From positions 112,521 through 176,520 of the forward strand of contig CAMFGW010000002.1 in NCBI GenBank assembly GCA_945952025.1: DNA of 64,000 nucleotides. Reading direction: 5' to 3'. A model generated the notes under the pieces. The model worked only from the letters and a program-made list of their open reading frames with translations, was not told the DNA's origin and did not search any database. Positions 42,704 through 52,867 of this stretch are shown one piece after another; the stretch's first letter is position 1, and every line of letters starts with the position of its first letter. This stretch comes from an uncultured Paracoccaceae bacterium. Lineage in GTDB: Bacteria; Pseudomonadota; Alphaproteobacteria; Rhodobacterales; Rhodobacteraceae. The translations under genes were made by a program, and so were the position numbers.

Positions 42704-43489
42704 ATGCGCGCCCTTCAGATTGCCGCGACCGGCATGAGTGCCCAGCAGACCCGCGTCGAGGTCATATCGAACAACCTCGCCAACATGTCGACGACCGGCT
42801 ACAGCCCGCGCCGGGCCGAGTTTGCCGACCTGCACTATCAGCAGGTGGCGCCGCCCGGCGCCATCAATGCGGCCGACGGGACCGTGGTGCCGACCGGCAT
42901 CCAGCTGGGTCTTGGCGTGCGGACGGCGGCGGTCACCGTCAATGTCGCCCAGGGCAGCCCCTCGGCCACGAACGGCGATCTGGACCTGATGATCGAAGGC
43001 TCGGGCTATCTCGAGGTGACGCTGCCCTCGGGCGGGTCGGCCTATACGCGCGACGGCGGGCTGAAACGGTCGGCCGACGGGCAGATCGTGACCAAGGACG
43101 GCTATGCGGTGGTGCCGGGCATCACCATCCCGGCCGATGCCGCCAGCCTGACGATCAATGCCGGGGGCGAGGTCTATGCGAATTTCACCAACCAGACCGC
43201 GCCGCAGCTTCTGGGCCAATTCACGCTCGCGGGGTTCACCAACGAAAAGGGGCTGAAAGCGATGGGCTCGAACCTTTTCCAGGAAACCCAGGCCTCGGGG
43301 CCGCCGAATGTCGCGGCGCCGGGCCAGAATGGGCTTGGAACGGTCCGGCAGGGCTATCTTGAGGCGAGTTCGGTCGATGCGGTGCGCGAGATCACCGACC
43401 TGATCGAGGCGCAGCGGGGCTATGAGATGAACGCGAAGGTCATCACCGCCGCCGACCAGATGCTCGGCGCCACGGTGCAGGTGCGCTGA
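42704..43489 (+). CDS. flgG: Flagellar basal-body rod protein FlgG (distal rod)
   Basis: FlgG forms the distal rod. At 261 residues it has the usual length. The start MRALQIAATGMSAQQTRVEV with ISNNLANMSTTGY is characteristic. The C-terminus EITDLIEAQRGYEMNAKVIT with ADQMLGATVQVR is also typical of FlgG. Ribosome site GGAGGAA precedes the ATG. Its stop codon overlaps the flgA start by one base (TGATG), indicating coupled translation. Confidence 0.96.
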   Translation: MRALQIAATGMSAQQTRVEVISNNLANMSTTGYSPRRAEFADLHYQQVAPPGAINAADGTVVPTGIQLGLGVRTAAVTVNVAQGSPSATNGDLDLMIEGSGYLEVTLPSGGSAYTRDGGLKRSADGQIVTKDGYAVVPGITIPADAASLTINAGGEVYANFTNQTAPQLLGQFTLAGFTNEKGLKAMGSNLFQETQASGPPNVAAPGQNGLGTVRQGYLEASSVDAVREITDLIEAQRGYEMNAKVITAADQMLGATVQVR

Positions 43490-43908
43490 TGCGGAGCCTT
43501 CTTCTGCTTCTGAGCCTTCTTGCCAGCCCGGCCGTCGCCGACACGCTTATTGCTACGCGGAGCCTCAGGCCACGCCAGCCGATCCTGGCCGCAGACCTGG
43601 CGGTCGAGGCCGGGGACGTGCAGCCCGGTGCGCTCTCGGACCCCGGCGAGGTGCTGGGGCAGGAGCTGCGCGCGGCCGTCTACAAGGGCCAGCCGATCCT
43701 GCGCGCGAACCTTGCGCCCGCCGCGCTGGTCGAGCGGAACGGGATCGTCACGCTTCTTTACCAGCGCGGCGGGATCGCCATTGCGACCGAGGGCCGTGCG
43801 CTCGACCGCGGTGCGGCGGGCGAGGTGATCCGCGTGATGAATGCCGCCTCGCGCGCAACCCTGTCGGGAGTCGTCACTGCCGACGGCCAGGTGCGCATCC
43901 TCAACTGA
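43489..43908 (+). CDS. flgA: Flagellar P-ring assembly chaperone FlgA
   Basis: FlgA is a periplasmic chaperone for P-ring formation. The 139-residue protein has a signal peptide of about 17 residues ending AVAD. The SAF-like domain is recognisable from PILAADLAVEAGDVQPGAL and the C-terminal VIRVMNAASRATLSGVVTAD. It is shorter than E. coli FlgA, lacking most of the N-terminal region, as is common in Rhodobacteraceae. Its ATG shares a base with the flgG stop. No flgI gene for the P-ring itself is in the window. Confidence 0.92.
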   Translation: MRSLLLLLSLLASPAVADTLIATRSLRPRQPILAADLAVEAGDVQPGALSDPGEVLGQELRAAVYKGQPILRANLAPAALVERNGIVTLLYQRGGIAIATEGRALDRGAAGEVIRVMNAASRATLSGVVTADGQVRILN

Positions 43909-43930
43909 AGTTCCAGAAAGGACCAAGTCT

Positions 43931-44656
43931 TTGAAATTTCTTCCCCTTCTTTCCATCCTTCTCGTGCTGGCCGGGTGCGGCAGGCTGAGCCAGGTCGGCA
44001 AGGCCCCTGCCTTCACGCCGGTCGAAAGCGGCAATGAATATGCCGCGATGTCGGGGGGCGGCCTGCCGGACGCGCCGATGCCGCGAGGGCCGGGCGGGCA
44101 GGCCTCGCTCTGGTCGGGGACACGGGCCTCGCTTCTGGGGGACCAGCGCGCGCGCCAGCGGGGCGACATCCTGACCGTGGTGGTCGAGATCAATGACAAG
44201 GCGGAAATGTCCGACACGTCGGGCCGCAGCCGCACCTCGAGCGAGAAGATGGGCGTGCCATCGCTTTTCGGCGTGCCGCAGGTGCTGGACCAGTCGCTGG
44301 CCGAAGGCTCGTCCATGGCGGACGCGGTCAACACCAAGTCGGGGTCGAGCTACCAGGGCACCGGCAACATCCAGCGCAAGGAAAAGCTGACGCTGAGGGT
44401 CGCGGCGACGATCCTGCAGACCATGCCGAACGGCATCCTGCAGATCCAGGGCAGCCAGGAAGTCCGGGTGAACTACGAGATCCGCGAGCTGGTGGTGACG
44501 GGCTTCGTGCGGCCCGAGGACATTTCGCGACAGAACGAGGTGACCTACGACAAGATCGCCGGGGCGCGCATTTCCTATGGCGGGCGTGGCATGATCTCGG
44601 ACGTGCAGCAACCGCGCTACGGCCAGCAGATCGCCGACCAGCTTCTGCCCTTCTGA
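43931..44656 (+). CDS. flgH: Flagellar L-ring lipoprotein FlgH
   Basis: FlgH forms the L-ring in the outer membrane. The 241-residue lipoprotein has the lipobox LAGC with lipidated Cys16. Family landmarks are SLWSGTRASLLGDQRARQRGD near the N-terminus (first 20 residues), then GDILTVVVEINDKAEM, and RPEDISRQNEVTYDKIAGAR. The start is a TTG at 43931, supported by AAAGGA 8 nt upstream and a clean signal peptide; no ATG fits. It ends with the conserved QQIADQLLPF-type tail. Confidence 0.94.
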   Translation: MKFLPLLSILLVLAGCGRLSQVGKAPAFTPVESGNEYAAMSGGGLPDAPMPRGPGGQASLWSGTRASLLGDQRARQRGDILTVVVEINDKAEMSDTSGRSRTSSEKMGVPSLFGVPQVLDQSLAEGSSMADAVNTKSGSSYQGTGNIQRKEKLTLRVAATILQTMPNGILQIQGSQEVRVNYEIRELVVTGFVRPEDISRQNEVTYDKIAGARISYGGRGMISDVQQPRYGQQIADQLLPF

Positions 44657-44666
44657 GGCCAGTGCG

Positions 44667-45242
44667 ATGAAGAAGCTGATCCTGCCGATCCTCCTGGCGC
44701 TCGTCGGTCTTGGCGCGGGTGCCGGGGCCGGACACTTCCTGCGCCCGGCGCCGTCCGCCGAGGCCCCAGCCGGGTCGTCTGCCGAAGGCGCGGCGGCGGC
44801 CGAACATGGCGCCGAATCCAAGGCCGGGGAGGCAAAACCCGGCGAGGCGAAAGAGGCCAAGGCCAAAGAGGGCGAGGGGGCTGCAGGCGGCGGCCATGGC
44901 GCCGAGGGCGAGCATCCGGCGACGGAATATGTCAAGCTGAACAACCAGTTCATCGTGCCGGTCGTCGAGAACGGCAAGGTCCAGTCGCTGGTGATCCTGT
45001 CCCTGAGCCTGGAAGTGGCCTTCGGCGAAAGCGCCAAGGTCTATGCGCAGGAACCGAAATTGCGCGACGGGTTCCTGCAGGTCCTCTTCGACCATGCCAA
45101 TGCTGGCGGGTTCGACGGTTCCTTCACCAGTTCGAACGCCATGGATGTCCTCAGGGCGGCGCTTCTTGAAAGTGCGCAGTCGGCGATCGGGCCCCTGGTG
45201 TCGGGCGTCCTCATCACCGACATCGTGCGGCAGGACAATTGA
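44667..45242 (+). CDS. fliL: Flagellar basal body-associated protein FliL
   Basis: FliL is a single-pass inner-membrane protein at the basal body that supports motor torque. The 191-residue protein has one N-terminal transmembrane helix (about 4-22). A long Ala/Glu/Lys/Gly-rich low-complexity linker (about 28-85) follows. The conserved periplasmic domain (about 88-188) has YVKLNNQFIVPVV and LRDGFLQVLFDHANAGGFDG. The linker is unusually long and repetitive for FliL, with several GEAK/KAGEAK-like units. It is the last recognised flagellar gene of this operon. Confidence 0.88.
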   Translation: MKKLILPILLALVGLGAGAGAGHFLRPAPSAEAPAGSSAEGAAAAEHGAESKAGEAKPGEAKEAKAKEGEGAAGGGHGAEGEHPATEYVKLNNQFIVPVVENGKVQSLVILSLSLEVAFGESAKVYAQEPKLRDGFLQVLFDHANAGGFDGSFTSSNAMDVLRAALLESAQSAIGPLVSGVLITDIVRQDN

Positions 45243-45379
45243 GCGCTGGCGCGTCCGCGCGGGCCCGGCTGACCCATCCGGCGCGCGCGAAACCGCCTTC
45301 CAAGGGGTCCTTGCCCGCGTGACGCTTCCATTTTGCGCCCCGAACGCTCATATGAGCCGAAACCCAGCGTGGCACGGAA

Positions 45380-47155
45380 TTGCTGAACTTCCTTCTTCCC
45401 AGATTGGTCAGCCCCGAGATTCGCCGCCTTCTGGCGGAGAACCTCAGGGCGCAGATGCCGCTTTATGCCGTCTCGGTCGCGGCGATGGTGCTTGTCGCCG
45501 CCATGACCTCGGCCACGGCCTGGGCGATGAAGGACATCGTCGACGCGATGACGAACCCCAACGACCGGGCGCGCGTCTTCGCGGTCGCGGCGATGGTGGC
45601 CGCGATCTTCTTCCTGAAGGGGGTCGGCAGTTATGTCCAGGACGTGGCGCTGAGCCGGGCGGGGAACCGCATCGTCGCGACCCAGCAGCGGCGTCTATAC
45701 GGCAAGCTTCTTCGCCAGGGCGTCGCCTTCTTCAATATCAACGAATCCTCCGACCTTCTGACACGGCTGACGCAGTCGGCCCAGTCGGCGCGGATGATCA
45801 TCGACATCCTGGTGACGAGTGCCGTGCGCGACACGCTGTCGCTCATCGGGCTGATCGCGGTCATGCTCTATCAGCAGCCGACGCTGACGGTCGTGTCGCT
45901 CCTGATCGGGCCCGTGGCGCTTCTGGGGGTGCGGCTGATCCTGAAGAAGGTCCGCGCCATCATGGAGATGGAGATGAAATCGCTCGCCGAGATCATCAAG
46001 GTCATCCAGGAAACCTCGGCCGGGATCCTGGTCATCAAGGCCTTCGCGCTTGAGGACCGGATGGCGGCGCGGATGAACGACGCGGTCCGCCAGGTCGAGA
46101 AGCGGTCGAATTCGATCTCGCGGCTCGAATCGATCACCAGCCCGCTCATGGACACGCTCTCGGGCCTCGCCATCGCGGGGGTTGTCGCGCTGAGTGCCGT
46201 GAACTTCTTCGGGCACGACCGGCAGACGTCGGCCGGGCAACTCATGTCCTTCGTCACCGCTCTCCTGATGGCCTACGAGCCCGCCAAGCGCCTGTCGCGG
46301 ACCCGCGTCGCGATCGAGGCGAACCTTGTGGGCGTGCGGATGATGTTCGGACTCCTGGACCAGCCGGAAACGCTGGTCGAGGCCAAGGCGCCTGCCCATC
46401 TGGGCGAGGGCCGGGGCAAGGTCGAGTTCCGCGACGTGCAGTTCCGCTACCGCGACGACCGCACCGTCCTTGACCATCTGAGCCTGACGTTCGAGGGGGG
46501 CAAGACCACGGCGCTTGTCGGCCCGTCGGGCGGGGGCAAGTCGACGATCCTGACCCTGGTCCTCAGGCTTTACGACCCGACGTACGGGCAGGTCGTGATC
46601 GACGGCATCGACCTGAAGGACTGTTCCTTCGCATCGCTGCGCGACCATATCTCGTTCGTGGGGCAGGGGACCTTCCTCTTTTCGGCCTCGGTCCTTGACA
46701 ATATCCGCTTCGGGCGGCCGGACGCGACCGACGAGCAGGTGATGGAAGCCGCCAAGGCCGCGAATGCGCATGAGTTCATCGAGAAGCTGCCGATGGGCTA
46801 TCACACCGCGGTCGGCGAGAACGGTGCCTTCCTGTCGGGCGGCCAGAAGCAGCGGCTGGCGATCGCGCGGGCGGTCCTGAAGGATGCGCCGATCCTTCTT
46901 CTGGACGAGGCGACCAGTGCGCTCGACAGCCGGTCCGAGGGGCTGGTGCAGGAGGCGATCGCCCATCTGACCAAGGGCCGGACGACGATCGTCATCGCCC
47001 ACCGGCTTTCGACGGTGCTGAATGCCGACAAGATCTGCGTGATCCAGGATGGCCGCCTTGTCGAAGAGGGCACGGCGGGTGAGCTCGTGGCGCGGGGCGG
47101 GCTATTCAAGCAGCTTTACGACCAGCAGTTCCGGGGGGCGTCGCTGGCGCACTAG
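45380..47155 (+). CDS. MsbA-like ABC exporter (fused permease/ATPase)
   Basis: This is a 591-residue half-transporter. The N-terminal ~310 residues have six transmembrane helices, and the C-terminal domain is the ATPase. Walker A is GPSGGGKST (near 380), the signature LSGGQKQRLAIARA (near 484) and Walker B LLLDEATSALD (near 506), with an HRLST switch. The arrangement fits lipid A or lipid-linked substrate flippases of the MsbA type, but the substrate is not fixed by sequence. The frame begins at TTG 45380 with no strong ribosome site, so the exact start is uncertain. Confidence 0.87.
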   Translation: MLNFLLPRLVSPEIRRLLAENLRAQMPLYAVSVAAMVLVAAMTSATAWAMKDIVDAMTNPNDRARVFAVAAMVAAIFFLKGVGSYVQDVALSRAGNRIVATQQRRLYGKLLRQGVAFFNINESSDLLTRLTQSAQSARMIIDILVTSAVRDTLSLIGLIAVMLYQQPTLTVVSLLIGPVALLGVRLILKKVRAIMEMEMKSLAEIIKVIQETSAGILVIKAFALEDRMAARMNDAVRQVEKRSNSISRLESITSPLMDTLSGLAIAGVVALSAVNFFGHDRQTSAGQLMSFVTALLMAYEPAKRLSRTRVAIEANLVGVRMMFGLLDQPETLVEAKAPAHLGEGRGKVEFRDVQFRYRDDRTVLDHLSLTFEGGKTTALVGPSGGGKSTILTLVLRLYDPTYGQVVIDGIDLKDCSFASLRDHISFVGQGTFLFSASVLDNIRFGRPDATDEQVMEAAKAANAHEFIEKLPMGYHTAVGENGAFLSGGQKQRLAIARAVLKDAPILLLDEATSALDSRSEGLVQEAIAHLTKGRTTIVIAHRLSTVLNADKICVIQDGRLVEEGTAGELVARGGLFKQLYDQQFRGASLAH

Positions 47156-47211
47156 TCTTTCCTTTCGGCCCCGGCATCCCTATGTAAGCCTGTCCCCGAG
47201 AGTTAGACCCC

Positions 47212-48417
47212 ATGACCAACGCGTCCGACGCCCCCGCCGCCCCGATCCTGCCCGATGTCCTGTCGCTGCCGCGCAAGGCCCAGCCTGTCGAGGGCCGCGT
47301 GAACCTGGTCGGCCTGACGCGGGCGGAATTGGCCGAGGCACTTCGCGCGGCCGGTACGCCCGACAAGCAGGTGCGGATGCGGGTCGGCCAGATCTGGCAA
47401 TGGGTCTATCACTGGGGCGTGCGCGACTTTGCCGCCATGACGAACCTTGGCAAGGACTACCGCGACCTTCTGGCGCGCACCTTCGTCATCGCCCTGCCGG
47501 AAATCGTGCAGAAGCAGGTCTCGGCCGACGGCACGCGGAAATACCTGCTGCGCATCGCCGGCGGGCATGAGGTCGAGACGGTCTATATCCCCGAGGAAAA
47601 CCGCGGCACGCTCTGCATTTCCAGCCAGGTGGGCTGCACGCTGACCTGTTCCTTCTGCCATACCGGCACGCAGAAGCTGGTGCGCAACCTGACGGCGGGC
47701 GAGATCGTGGGCCAGGTGATGCTGGCGCGCGACGACCTGAAGGACTGGCCGGAACCGGGCGTGCCGAAGGACGAGACGCGGCTCGTGTCGAACGTCGTCC
47801 TGATGGGGATGGGCGAGCCGCTTTACAATTTCGACGCGGTGCGCGACGCGATGGGGATCGTGATGGACGGCGAGGGGATCGCACTCGGCCGCCGCCGGAT
47901 CACGCTGTCGACGAGCGGCGTGGTGCCCGAGATTGCGCGCTGCGCGACCGAGATCGGCTGCCAGTTGGCGATCAGCTTCCACGCGACGACGGACGCGGTC
48001 CGGGACCTGTTGGTGCCGATCAACAAGCGCTGGAATATCGAGACGCTCCTGAACACCCTGCGCGACTATCCAAGGCTGTCGAACAGCGAGCGGATCACGT
48101 TTGAATATGTGATGCTGAAGGGCGTCAACGACACCGACGACGACGCGCGGCGGCTGGTGAAGCTGATCCGGGGCATTCCGGCGAAGATCAACCTGATCCC
48201 TTTCAACGAATGGCCGGGCAGCCCGTACGAGCGGTCGGACTGGGACCGGATCGAGGGCTTCGCCGACATCATCTACAAGGCGGGCTACGCAAGCCCGATC
48301 CGCACGCCCCGGGGCGAGGACATCATGGCGGCCTGCGGTCAGCTGAAGTCGGCGTCCGAGCGCGAGCGGCGGGTGCGCAAGGTGCCCGCGGGCGAAGAGG
48401 GGCCGGCCGCCGGCTAG
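47212..48417 (+). CDS. rlmN: 23S rRNA (adenine2503-C2)-methyltransferase / tRNA A37 methyltransferase RlmN
   Basis: RlmN is a radical SAM enzyme that methylates C2 of A2503 in 23S rRNA. The 401-residue protein has the cluster motif [11 protein letters not shown] (CxxxCxxC). The flanking motifs include GECxxQ-like segment ISSQVGC and [12 protein letters not shown]. Landmarks near the C-terminus, [16 protein letters not shown] and the conserved catalytic Cys in MAACGQL, are present. It follows the ABC exporter by 56 nt and overlaps the convergent LOG-like gene by 4 nt. Confidence 0.96.
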   Translation: MTNASDAPAAPILPDVLSLPRKAQPVEGRVNLVGLTRAELAEALRAAGTPDKQVRMRVGQIWQWVYHWGVRDFAAMTNLGKDYRDLLARTFVIALPEIVQKQVSADGTRKYLLRIAGGHEVETVYIPEENRGTLCISSQVGCTLTCSFCHTGTQKLVRNLTAGEIVGQVMLARDDLKDWPEPGVPKDETRLVSNVVLMGMGEPLYNFDAVRDAMGIVMDGEGIALGRRRITLSTSGVVPEIARCATEIGCQLAISFHATTDAVRDLLVPINKRWNIETLLNTLRDYPRLSNSERITFEYVMLKGVNDTDDDARRLVKLIRGIPAKINLIPFNEWPGSPYERSDWDRIEGFADIIYKAGYASPIRTPRGEDIMAACGQLKSASERERRVRKVPAGEEGPAAG

Positions 48418-49259
48418 ACGCCTGCATCCGCCAGGTCGCCGTTCGGGCCCTGCGCTTTCTCGATGATCGCGATGGCCTCTTCCGCCGTCTCGACGAACTG
48501 GAAAAGGTCCAGGTCGGCGGCCGAGATGGTGCCGTAATGGACCAGTTTCTTCCAATCCACGATCTCGTCCCAGAAGGTCCGCCCGAAGAGCAGGACGGGA
48601 ATCGGCTCCATGCGCCCCGTCTGGATCAGCGTCAGCGATTCGAAGAGCTCGTCCAGGGTGCCGAAGCCGCCCGGAAAGACGCAGATCGCCTTGGCGCGCA
48701 TCAGGAAGTGCATCTTGCGGATGGCGAAATAGTGGAAGTTGAAGCAGAGCTCGGGCGTGACATAGGGGTTCGGCGCCTGCTCGTGCGGCAGGACGATGTT
48801 CAGCCCGATCGACTGGCCGCCCGCCTCGGCCGCGCCACGGCTGCCGGCCTCCATCACGCCCGGTCCGCCGCCGGTGACGATGACATTCTCGCGCCCGTAG
48901 GACTTGAGGTTGTGCTCGGTCATCAGGAAGGCGAAGCGCCGCGCCTCTTCGTAATAGTGCGAGAGCGACTTCAGCCCCTCTGACCGCGCCTGGCCTGCAT
49001 GTTCGGGCGCAAGGATCCGCGCTCCTCCGAAAAGGACGATGGTCGAGCGGATGCCGCGTTCGTTCAGGATCATCTCTGGCTTCAGAAGCTCAAGCTGCAG
49101 GCGCACGGGCCTCAGCTCTTCGCGCACCATGAAGTCGGGGTCCGTGTAGGCGAGCCGATAGGCCGGGGCTTCGGTCTGGGGCGTTTCGGGCGTGCGGGTC
49201 GTGGCCGCCAGATCCTCGCGCGAGTTGCGCAGCGAATGGCGGGTGGGTTTGCTGGTCAT
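48414..49259 (-). CDS. TIGR00730 Rossmann-fold protein, LOG-like phosphoribohydrolase
   Basis: This 281-residue protein belongs to the lysine-decarboxylase-like LOG family, whose members release adenine-type bases from nucleoside 5'-monophosphates. The family signatures are both present: [19 protein letters not shown] and [12 protein letters not shown]. Around 80 extra N-terminal residues (charged, then [18 protein letters not shown]) mark the longer class, often near 280-300 residues. ATG 49259 follows AAAGGA. Its end overlaps rlmN by 4 nt. A cytokinin-like activity is family inference; in bacteria the true substrate is often AMP-like. Confidence 0.87.
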   Translation of the reverse strand: MTSKPTRHSLRNSREDLAATTRTPETPQTEAPAYRLAYTDPDFMVREELRPVRLQLELLKPEMILNERGIRSTIVLFGGARILAPEHAGQARSEGLKSLSHYYEEARRFAFLMTEHNLKSYGRENVIVTGGGPGVMEAGSRGAAEAGGQSIGLNIVLPHEQAPNPYVTPELCFNFHYFAIRKMHFLMRAKAICVFPGGFGTLDELFESLTLIQTGRMEPIPVLLFGRTFWDEIVDWKKLVHYGTISAADLDLFQFVETAEEAIAIIEKAQGPNGDLADAGV

Positions 49260-49332
49260 GTCGGTCCTTTGTCTCGCGGGCTTACCCCGCCGCCACCATA
49301 GGCCATTCGCGCGGCGGGAAAAGGGCGGCCCG

Positions 49333-49361
49333 TTGATCTGGCGGCCCCGCGCCCCTATAGG
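49333..49361 (+). promoter_or_regulatory. dapD promoter candidate
   Basis: TTGATC (49333-49338), 17 nt, then TATAGG (49356-49361). Each hexamer matches 4 of 6 consensus positions and the spacing is ideal. The likely transcription start lies near 49368, about 25 nt before the dapD ATG at 49392. Confidence 0.5.
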
Positions 49362-49391
49362 CGGATGAACAGCATTTCTGGGAGCGACGCC

Positions 49392-50219
49392 ATGCACTAC
49401 GCCGATCTGGAAGCCGCCATCGACGAAGCCTGGGAGGCGCGCGAGGCGCTGTCGCCAGCGACGAAGGGTGCAAGCCGCGACGCCATCGAAAGCACGCTGG
49501 CCGCGCTCGACAGCGGCAAGCTGCGCGTGGCCGAACCCCGGCCCGACGGCGCCTGGCATGTGAACCAGTGGGCCAAGAAGGCCGTCCTGCTGTCGTTCCG
49601 GCTGAATGACATGGCGGTGATTTCCGGCGGCAACGGCGCTTCCACCTGGTGGGACAAGGTTCCGTCGAAGTTCGAGGGCTGGGGCGAAAGCCAGTGGAGT
49701 GCCGCGGGCTTCCGCGCCGTGCCGGGGTCGATCGTGCGGCGTTCGGCCTATATCGCCAAGGGCGTGGTCCTGATGCCCTCGTTCGTCAACGTCGGCGCCT
49801 ATGTCGATGAAGGCTCCATGGTCGACGGCTGGGCGACGGTCGGCTCCTGTGCGCAGATCGGCAAGAACGTGCACCTGTCGGGCGGCGTCGGCATCGGCGG
49901 CGTGCTGGAACCCATGCAGGCCGGCCCGACGATCATCGAGGACAATTGCTTCATCGGCGCGCGTTCCGAAGTGGTCGAGGGCTGCATCGTGCGCGAAGGC
50001 TCGGTCCTTGGCATGGGGGTCTTCATCGGCAAGTCGACCAAGATCGTCGACCGCGAGACGGGCGCCGTCATGTATGGCGAGGTGCCGGCGGGGTCGGTGG
50101 TCGTCGCAGGGTCCATGCCGTCGAAGAACGGGATCAACCTCTACTGCGCCGTGATCGTGAAGCGCGTCGATGCGCAGACCCGCGCCAAGACCTCGATCAA
50201 CGAGTTGCTGCGCGACTGA
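49392..50219 (+). CDS. dapD: 2,3,4,5-tetrahydropyridine-2,6-dicarboxylate N-succinyltransferase
   Basis: DapD adds succinyl from succinyl-CoA in the diaminopimelate/lysine pathway. The 275-residue protein has the normal length. It shows the left-handed beta-helix hexapeptide repeats (about 100-230, such as [20 protein letters not shown] and [15 protein letters not shown]). The start [15 protein letters not shown] matches the family. I chose ATG 49392, 7 nt after GGGAG; an in-frame ATG at 49365 adds nine residues. pheT follows at 120 nt. Confidence 0.96.
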   Translation: MHYADLEAAIDEAWEAREALSPATKGASRDAIESTLAALDSGKLRVAEPRPDGAWHVNQWAKKAVLLSFRLNDMAVISGGNGASTWWDKVPSKFEGWGESQWSAAGFRAVPGSIVRRSAYIAKGVVLMPSFVNVGAYVDEGSMVDGWATVGSCAQIGKNVHLSGGVGIGGVLEPMQAGPTIIEDNCFIGARSEVVEGCIVREGSVLGMGVFIGKSTKIVDRETGAVMYGEVPAGSVVVAGSMPSKNGINLYCAVIVKRVDAQTRAKTSINELLRD

Positions 50220-50297
50220 GTGCGCGACTGAGTGTTCGACTGGGCGGCATTTGACCTTGGCGCCCGGACGGGCGACAAGGCCAAGCGAAACAGCGGG

Positions 50298-50320
50298 CGA
50301 AAGGGCGCGGGGCCCTTTCG
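50298..50320 (+). promoter_or_regulatory. Hairpin in the pheT leader
   Basis: A perfect 9-bp stem CGAAAGGGC / GCCCTTTCG with a 5-base loop lies 19 nt before the pheT start codon. No U tract follows, so it is not a clear terminator. It could be the end signal of dapD, or affect initiation at pheT. Confidence 0.4.
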
Positions 50321-50339
50321 GAACCAACGGACCGATACG

Positions 50340-52757
50340 ATGAAATTCACCCTGTCCTGGCTCAAGGACCATCTTGAGACCGACGCGAGCCTGTCCGAGA
50401 TCACCGAGGCGCTGACCGACCTTGGCCTCGAGGTCGAGGGCGTGACCGATCCCGCCGCGCGGCTTGGCGCCTTCCGCATCTGCCGCGTGATCGAGGCTGG
50501 GCCGCACCCGAACGCCGACAAGCTGCGCGTCTGCCGCGTGGCGACCTATCCGGACGGGACGGGCGGGCGAATGGAAGAGGTGCAGGTGGTCTGCGGCGCG
50601 CCGAACGCCCGCACGGGGCTTGTGGGCGTCTTCGCGCCGCCCGGCACGCATGTGCCGGGGACGGGCGTCGACTTGAAACCGGGCGTCATCCGGGGCGTCG
50701 AAAGCAACGGGATGCTGTGTTCGGAACGCGAGCTCGAGCTCAGCGACAATCACGACGGCATCATCGAGCTGCCGGCGGACGCGCCCCTGGGCGCGCGCTA
50801 CATCGACTGGCGCGGGCTGAACGACCCGATGATCCACATCAAGATCACGCCGAACCGCCCCGATGCGCTGGGCGTGCGCGGCATCGCGCGCGACCTCGCG
50901 GCGCGGGGCCTTGGGCGGCTGAAGCCGCAGGTGATCGAGCCGGTTCCGGGCCAGTTCGACAGCCCGCTGAGTGTCAGCATCACGCCGGACCTGAAGGCCA
51001 AGGGCGCGCCCTTCTTTGCCGGGCGGCTGATCCGTGGCGTGAAGAACGGGCCGTCGCCGGACTGGCTTCAGGCGCGGCTGAAGGCGATCGGCCTGCGCCC
51101 GATCTCGACCCTGGTCGACATCACCAACCTTTTCACCTTCGACCTGAACCGCCCGCTTCATGTTTTCGACGCGGGGCTGGTCAGGGGCAACCTGCGGGTC
51201 CGTCCGGCCGTTGCCGGCGAGGAGCTTCTGGCGCTTGACGGCCGGACCTATGCGCTGCCCGAAGGCACGATGGTCATTGCCGACGACGCCGGGCCTGAAA
51301 GCCTGGCCGGGATCATGGGCGGCGAGGCTTCGGGTGTGAGCGAGGGGACGACCGACGTTTTCCTTGAAAGCGCCTACTGGGACCCGATCACGGTCGCGGC
51401 CACCGGCCGGGCGCTGCGCATCACCTCGGACGCGCGCTACCGGTTCGAACGCGGCGTCGATCCGGCCTTCACCGAACCGGGGCTCGAACTGGCCACGCGC
51501 ATGATCCTCGACCTTTGCGGCGGGACGCCCAGCCATGTCGTGCGCGACGGCGCGGTGCCGGACACGCGCCGCGCCTATCGGCTGGACCCGGCGCGGGTCC
51601 AGTCGCTTGTCGGGATGGAGATCCCGGCTGATGCGCAGGTCGCCACGCTTCGCGCGCTGGGCTTCACCGTCACCGGCGACCAGGTCCAGCCGCCGACCTG
51701 GCGCCCGGACGTGCTGGGCGAGGCCGACCTGGTCGAGGAGGTGGCGCGCATCGCCTCGCTGACCCGGCTTCAGGGCAAGCCGCTGGCCCGCGCGCAGGCC
51801 GGGGTGCCGCGCCCGATCCTGACGCCCATGCAGGAACGTGAGCGCATGGTGCGCCGGACGATTGCGTCCATCGGCTACAATGAATGCGTGACCTATTCCT
51901 TCATCGACAGCGCCGCCGCGACCCTCTTTGACGGGGGGGCCGAGGCGACGCGGATCGACAACCCGATCTCGTCCGAGATGACGCACATGCGGCCGGACCT
52001 GCTGCCGGGCCTTCTGCGCGCCGCGGCCCGCAACCAGGCGCGCGGCATTGCCGATCTGGCGCTGTTCGAGGTCGGGCCGGTCTTTCACGGCGGCGAACCG
52101 GGCGAGCAGCGGCTTCAGGCATCGGGCCTTCTGATCGGGGCAAGTGCGGCGCGCGACCCCTTCGGTTCGCGCCGTCCGGTCGACCTTTATGACGCCAAGG
52201 CGGACGCAGAGGCGGCGCTCGCCGCAGCCGGTGCGCCTGCGCGCGTCCAGATCGGGCGCAAGGTGGCGGGCTGGTGGCACCCGGGGCGCAGCGGCACCGT
52301 GGCGCTTGGCCCGAACGCGCTCGCGACCTTTGGCGAGTTGCATCCCCGCATCCTTGCTGCCTTCGACGTGAAGGGGCCGGCCATGGCCTTCACCCTGCAC
52401 CTAGAGGCGATACCCTTCCCCAAGGCCCGCAGCGCCACCCGCGCGCCGCTTGCCCTGTCGGACCTGCAGGCGGTCGAGCGCGACTTCGCCTTCGTCGTCG
52501 ACCAGTCGGTCGAGGCGCTGACGCTGGTCAATGCCGCGCAAGGGGCGGACAAGGCCCTGATCGAGCGCGTGTCGGTCTTCGACCAGTTCACCGGCGAGCG
52601 GGCCGAGGCGCAGATGGGTCCGGGCAAGAAGTCGCTGGCGATCAGCGTCCGGCTGCAACCGCGCGACAAGACCCTGACCGAGGCGGAGATCGAGGCCGTC
52701 TCGGCGCGGATCGTCGAGAAGGTCGCAAAAGCCACAGGTGGCGTCCTTCGTCGCTAG
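50340..52757 (+). CDS. pheT: Phenylalanine-tRNA ligase beta subunit
   Basis: PheT is the beta subunit of the (alpha-beta)2 phenylalanyl-tRNA synthetase. The 805-residue protein contains the full bacterial set. First are the N-terminal fold starting [15 protein letters not shown], a tRNA-binding EMAP/OB domain (about 39-150, with VCGAPNAR) and a B5 region. The B3/B4 editing domain comes next, then the pseudo-catalytic core ([20 protein letters not shown]) and a C-terminal ferredoxin-like anticodon-binding domain ([12 protein letters not shown]). ATG 50340 matches the conserved start. pheS is not next to it in this window. Confidence 0.96.
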   Translation: MKFTLSWLKDHLETDASLSEITEALTDLGLEVEGVTDPAARLGAFRICRVIEAGPHPNADKLRVCRVATYPDGTGGRMEEVQVVCGAPNARTGLVGVFAPPGTHVPGTGVDLKPGVIRGVESNGMLCSERELELSDNHDGIIELPADAPLGARYIDWRGLNDPMIHIKITPNRPDALGVRGIARDLAARGLGRLKPQVIEPVPGQFDSPLSVSITPDLKAKGAPFFAGRLIRGVKNGPSPDWLQARLKAIGLRPISTLVDITNLFTFDLNRPLHVFDAGLVRGNLRVRPAVAGEELLALDGRTYALPEGTMVIADDAGPESLAGIMGGEASGVSEGTTDVFLESAYWDPITVAATGRALRITSDARYRFERGVDPAFTEPGLELATRMILDLCGGTPSHVVRDGAVPDTRRAYRLDPARVQSLVGMEIPADAQVATLRALGFTVTGDQVQPPTWRPDVLGEADLVEEVARIASLTRLQGKPLARAQAGVPRPILTPMQERERMVRRTIASIGYNECVTYSFIDSAAATLFDGGAEATRIDNPISSEMTHMRPDLLPGLLRAAARNQARGIADLALFEVGPVFHGGEPGEQRLQASGLLIGASAARDPFGSRRPVDLYDAKADAEAALAAAGAPARVQIGRKVAGWWHPGRSGTVALGPNALATFGELHPRILAAFDVKGPAMAFTLHLEAIPFPKARSATRAPLALSDLQAVERDFAFVVDQSVEALTLVNAAQGADKALIERVSVFDQFTGERAEAQMGPGKKSLAISVRLQPRDKTLTEAEIEAVSARIVEKVAKATGGVLRR

Positions 52758-52784
52758 GGGGAATTCGCGGCGAATTTATCCGCT

Positions 52785-52798
52785 TTGACTTTGGTCAA
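52785..52798 (+). promoter_or_regulatory. FNR/CRP-type palindrome upstream of mscL
   Basis: TTGAC-TTTG-GTCAA is a perfect inverted repeat with the exact arm length and 4-nt spacing of FNR-family boxes (TTGAT-N4-ATCAA, with TTGAC/GTCAA variants). It lies about 70 nt before the mscL start. The left arm also forms part of a -35-like TTGACT followed 15 nt later by TAACCT. Confidence 0.45.
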
Positions 52799-52867
52799 GG
52801 CGTGGTAACCTTGGCGCGCTTGTCCAGGGCGAAAACGTCCGGACTTCTGAAGGGGAAAGGGACAGAC

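Noticed and set aside
48414..52400. A 1328-residue open frame on the minus strand covering pheT, dapD and the LOG-like gene
   Set aside because: Only its last ~280 residues form a real protein (the LOG-like family). The rest is antisense to pheT and dapD, Arg/Pro-rich and without domains; high G+C commonly leaves such frames open.
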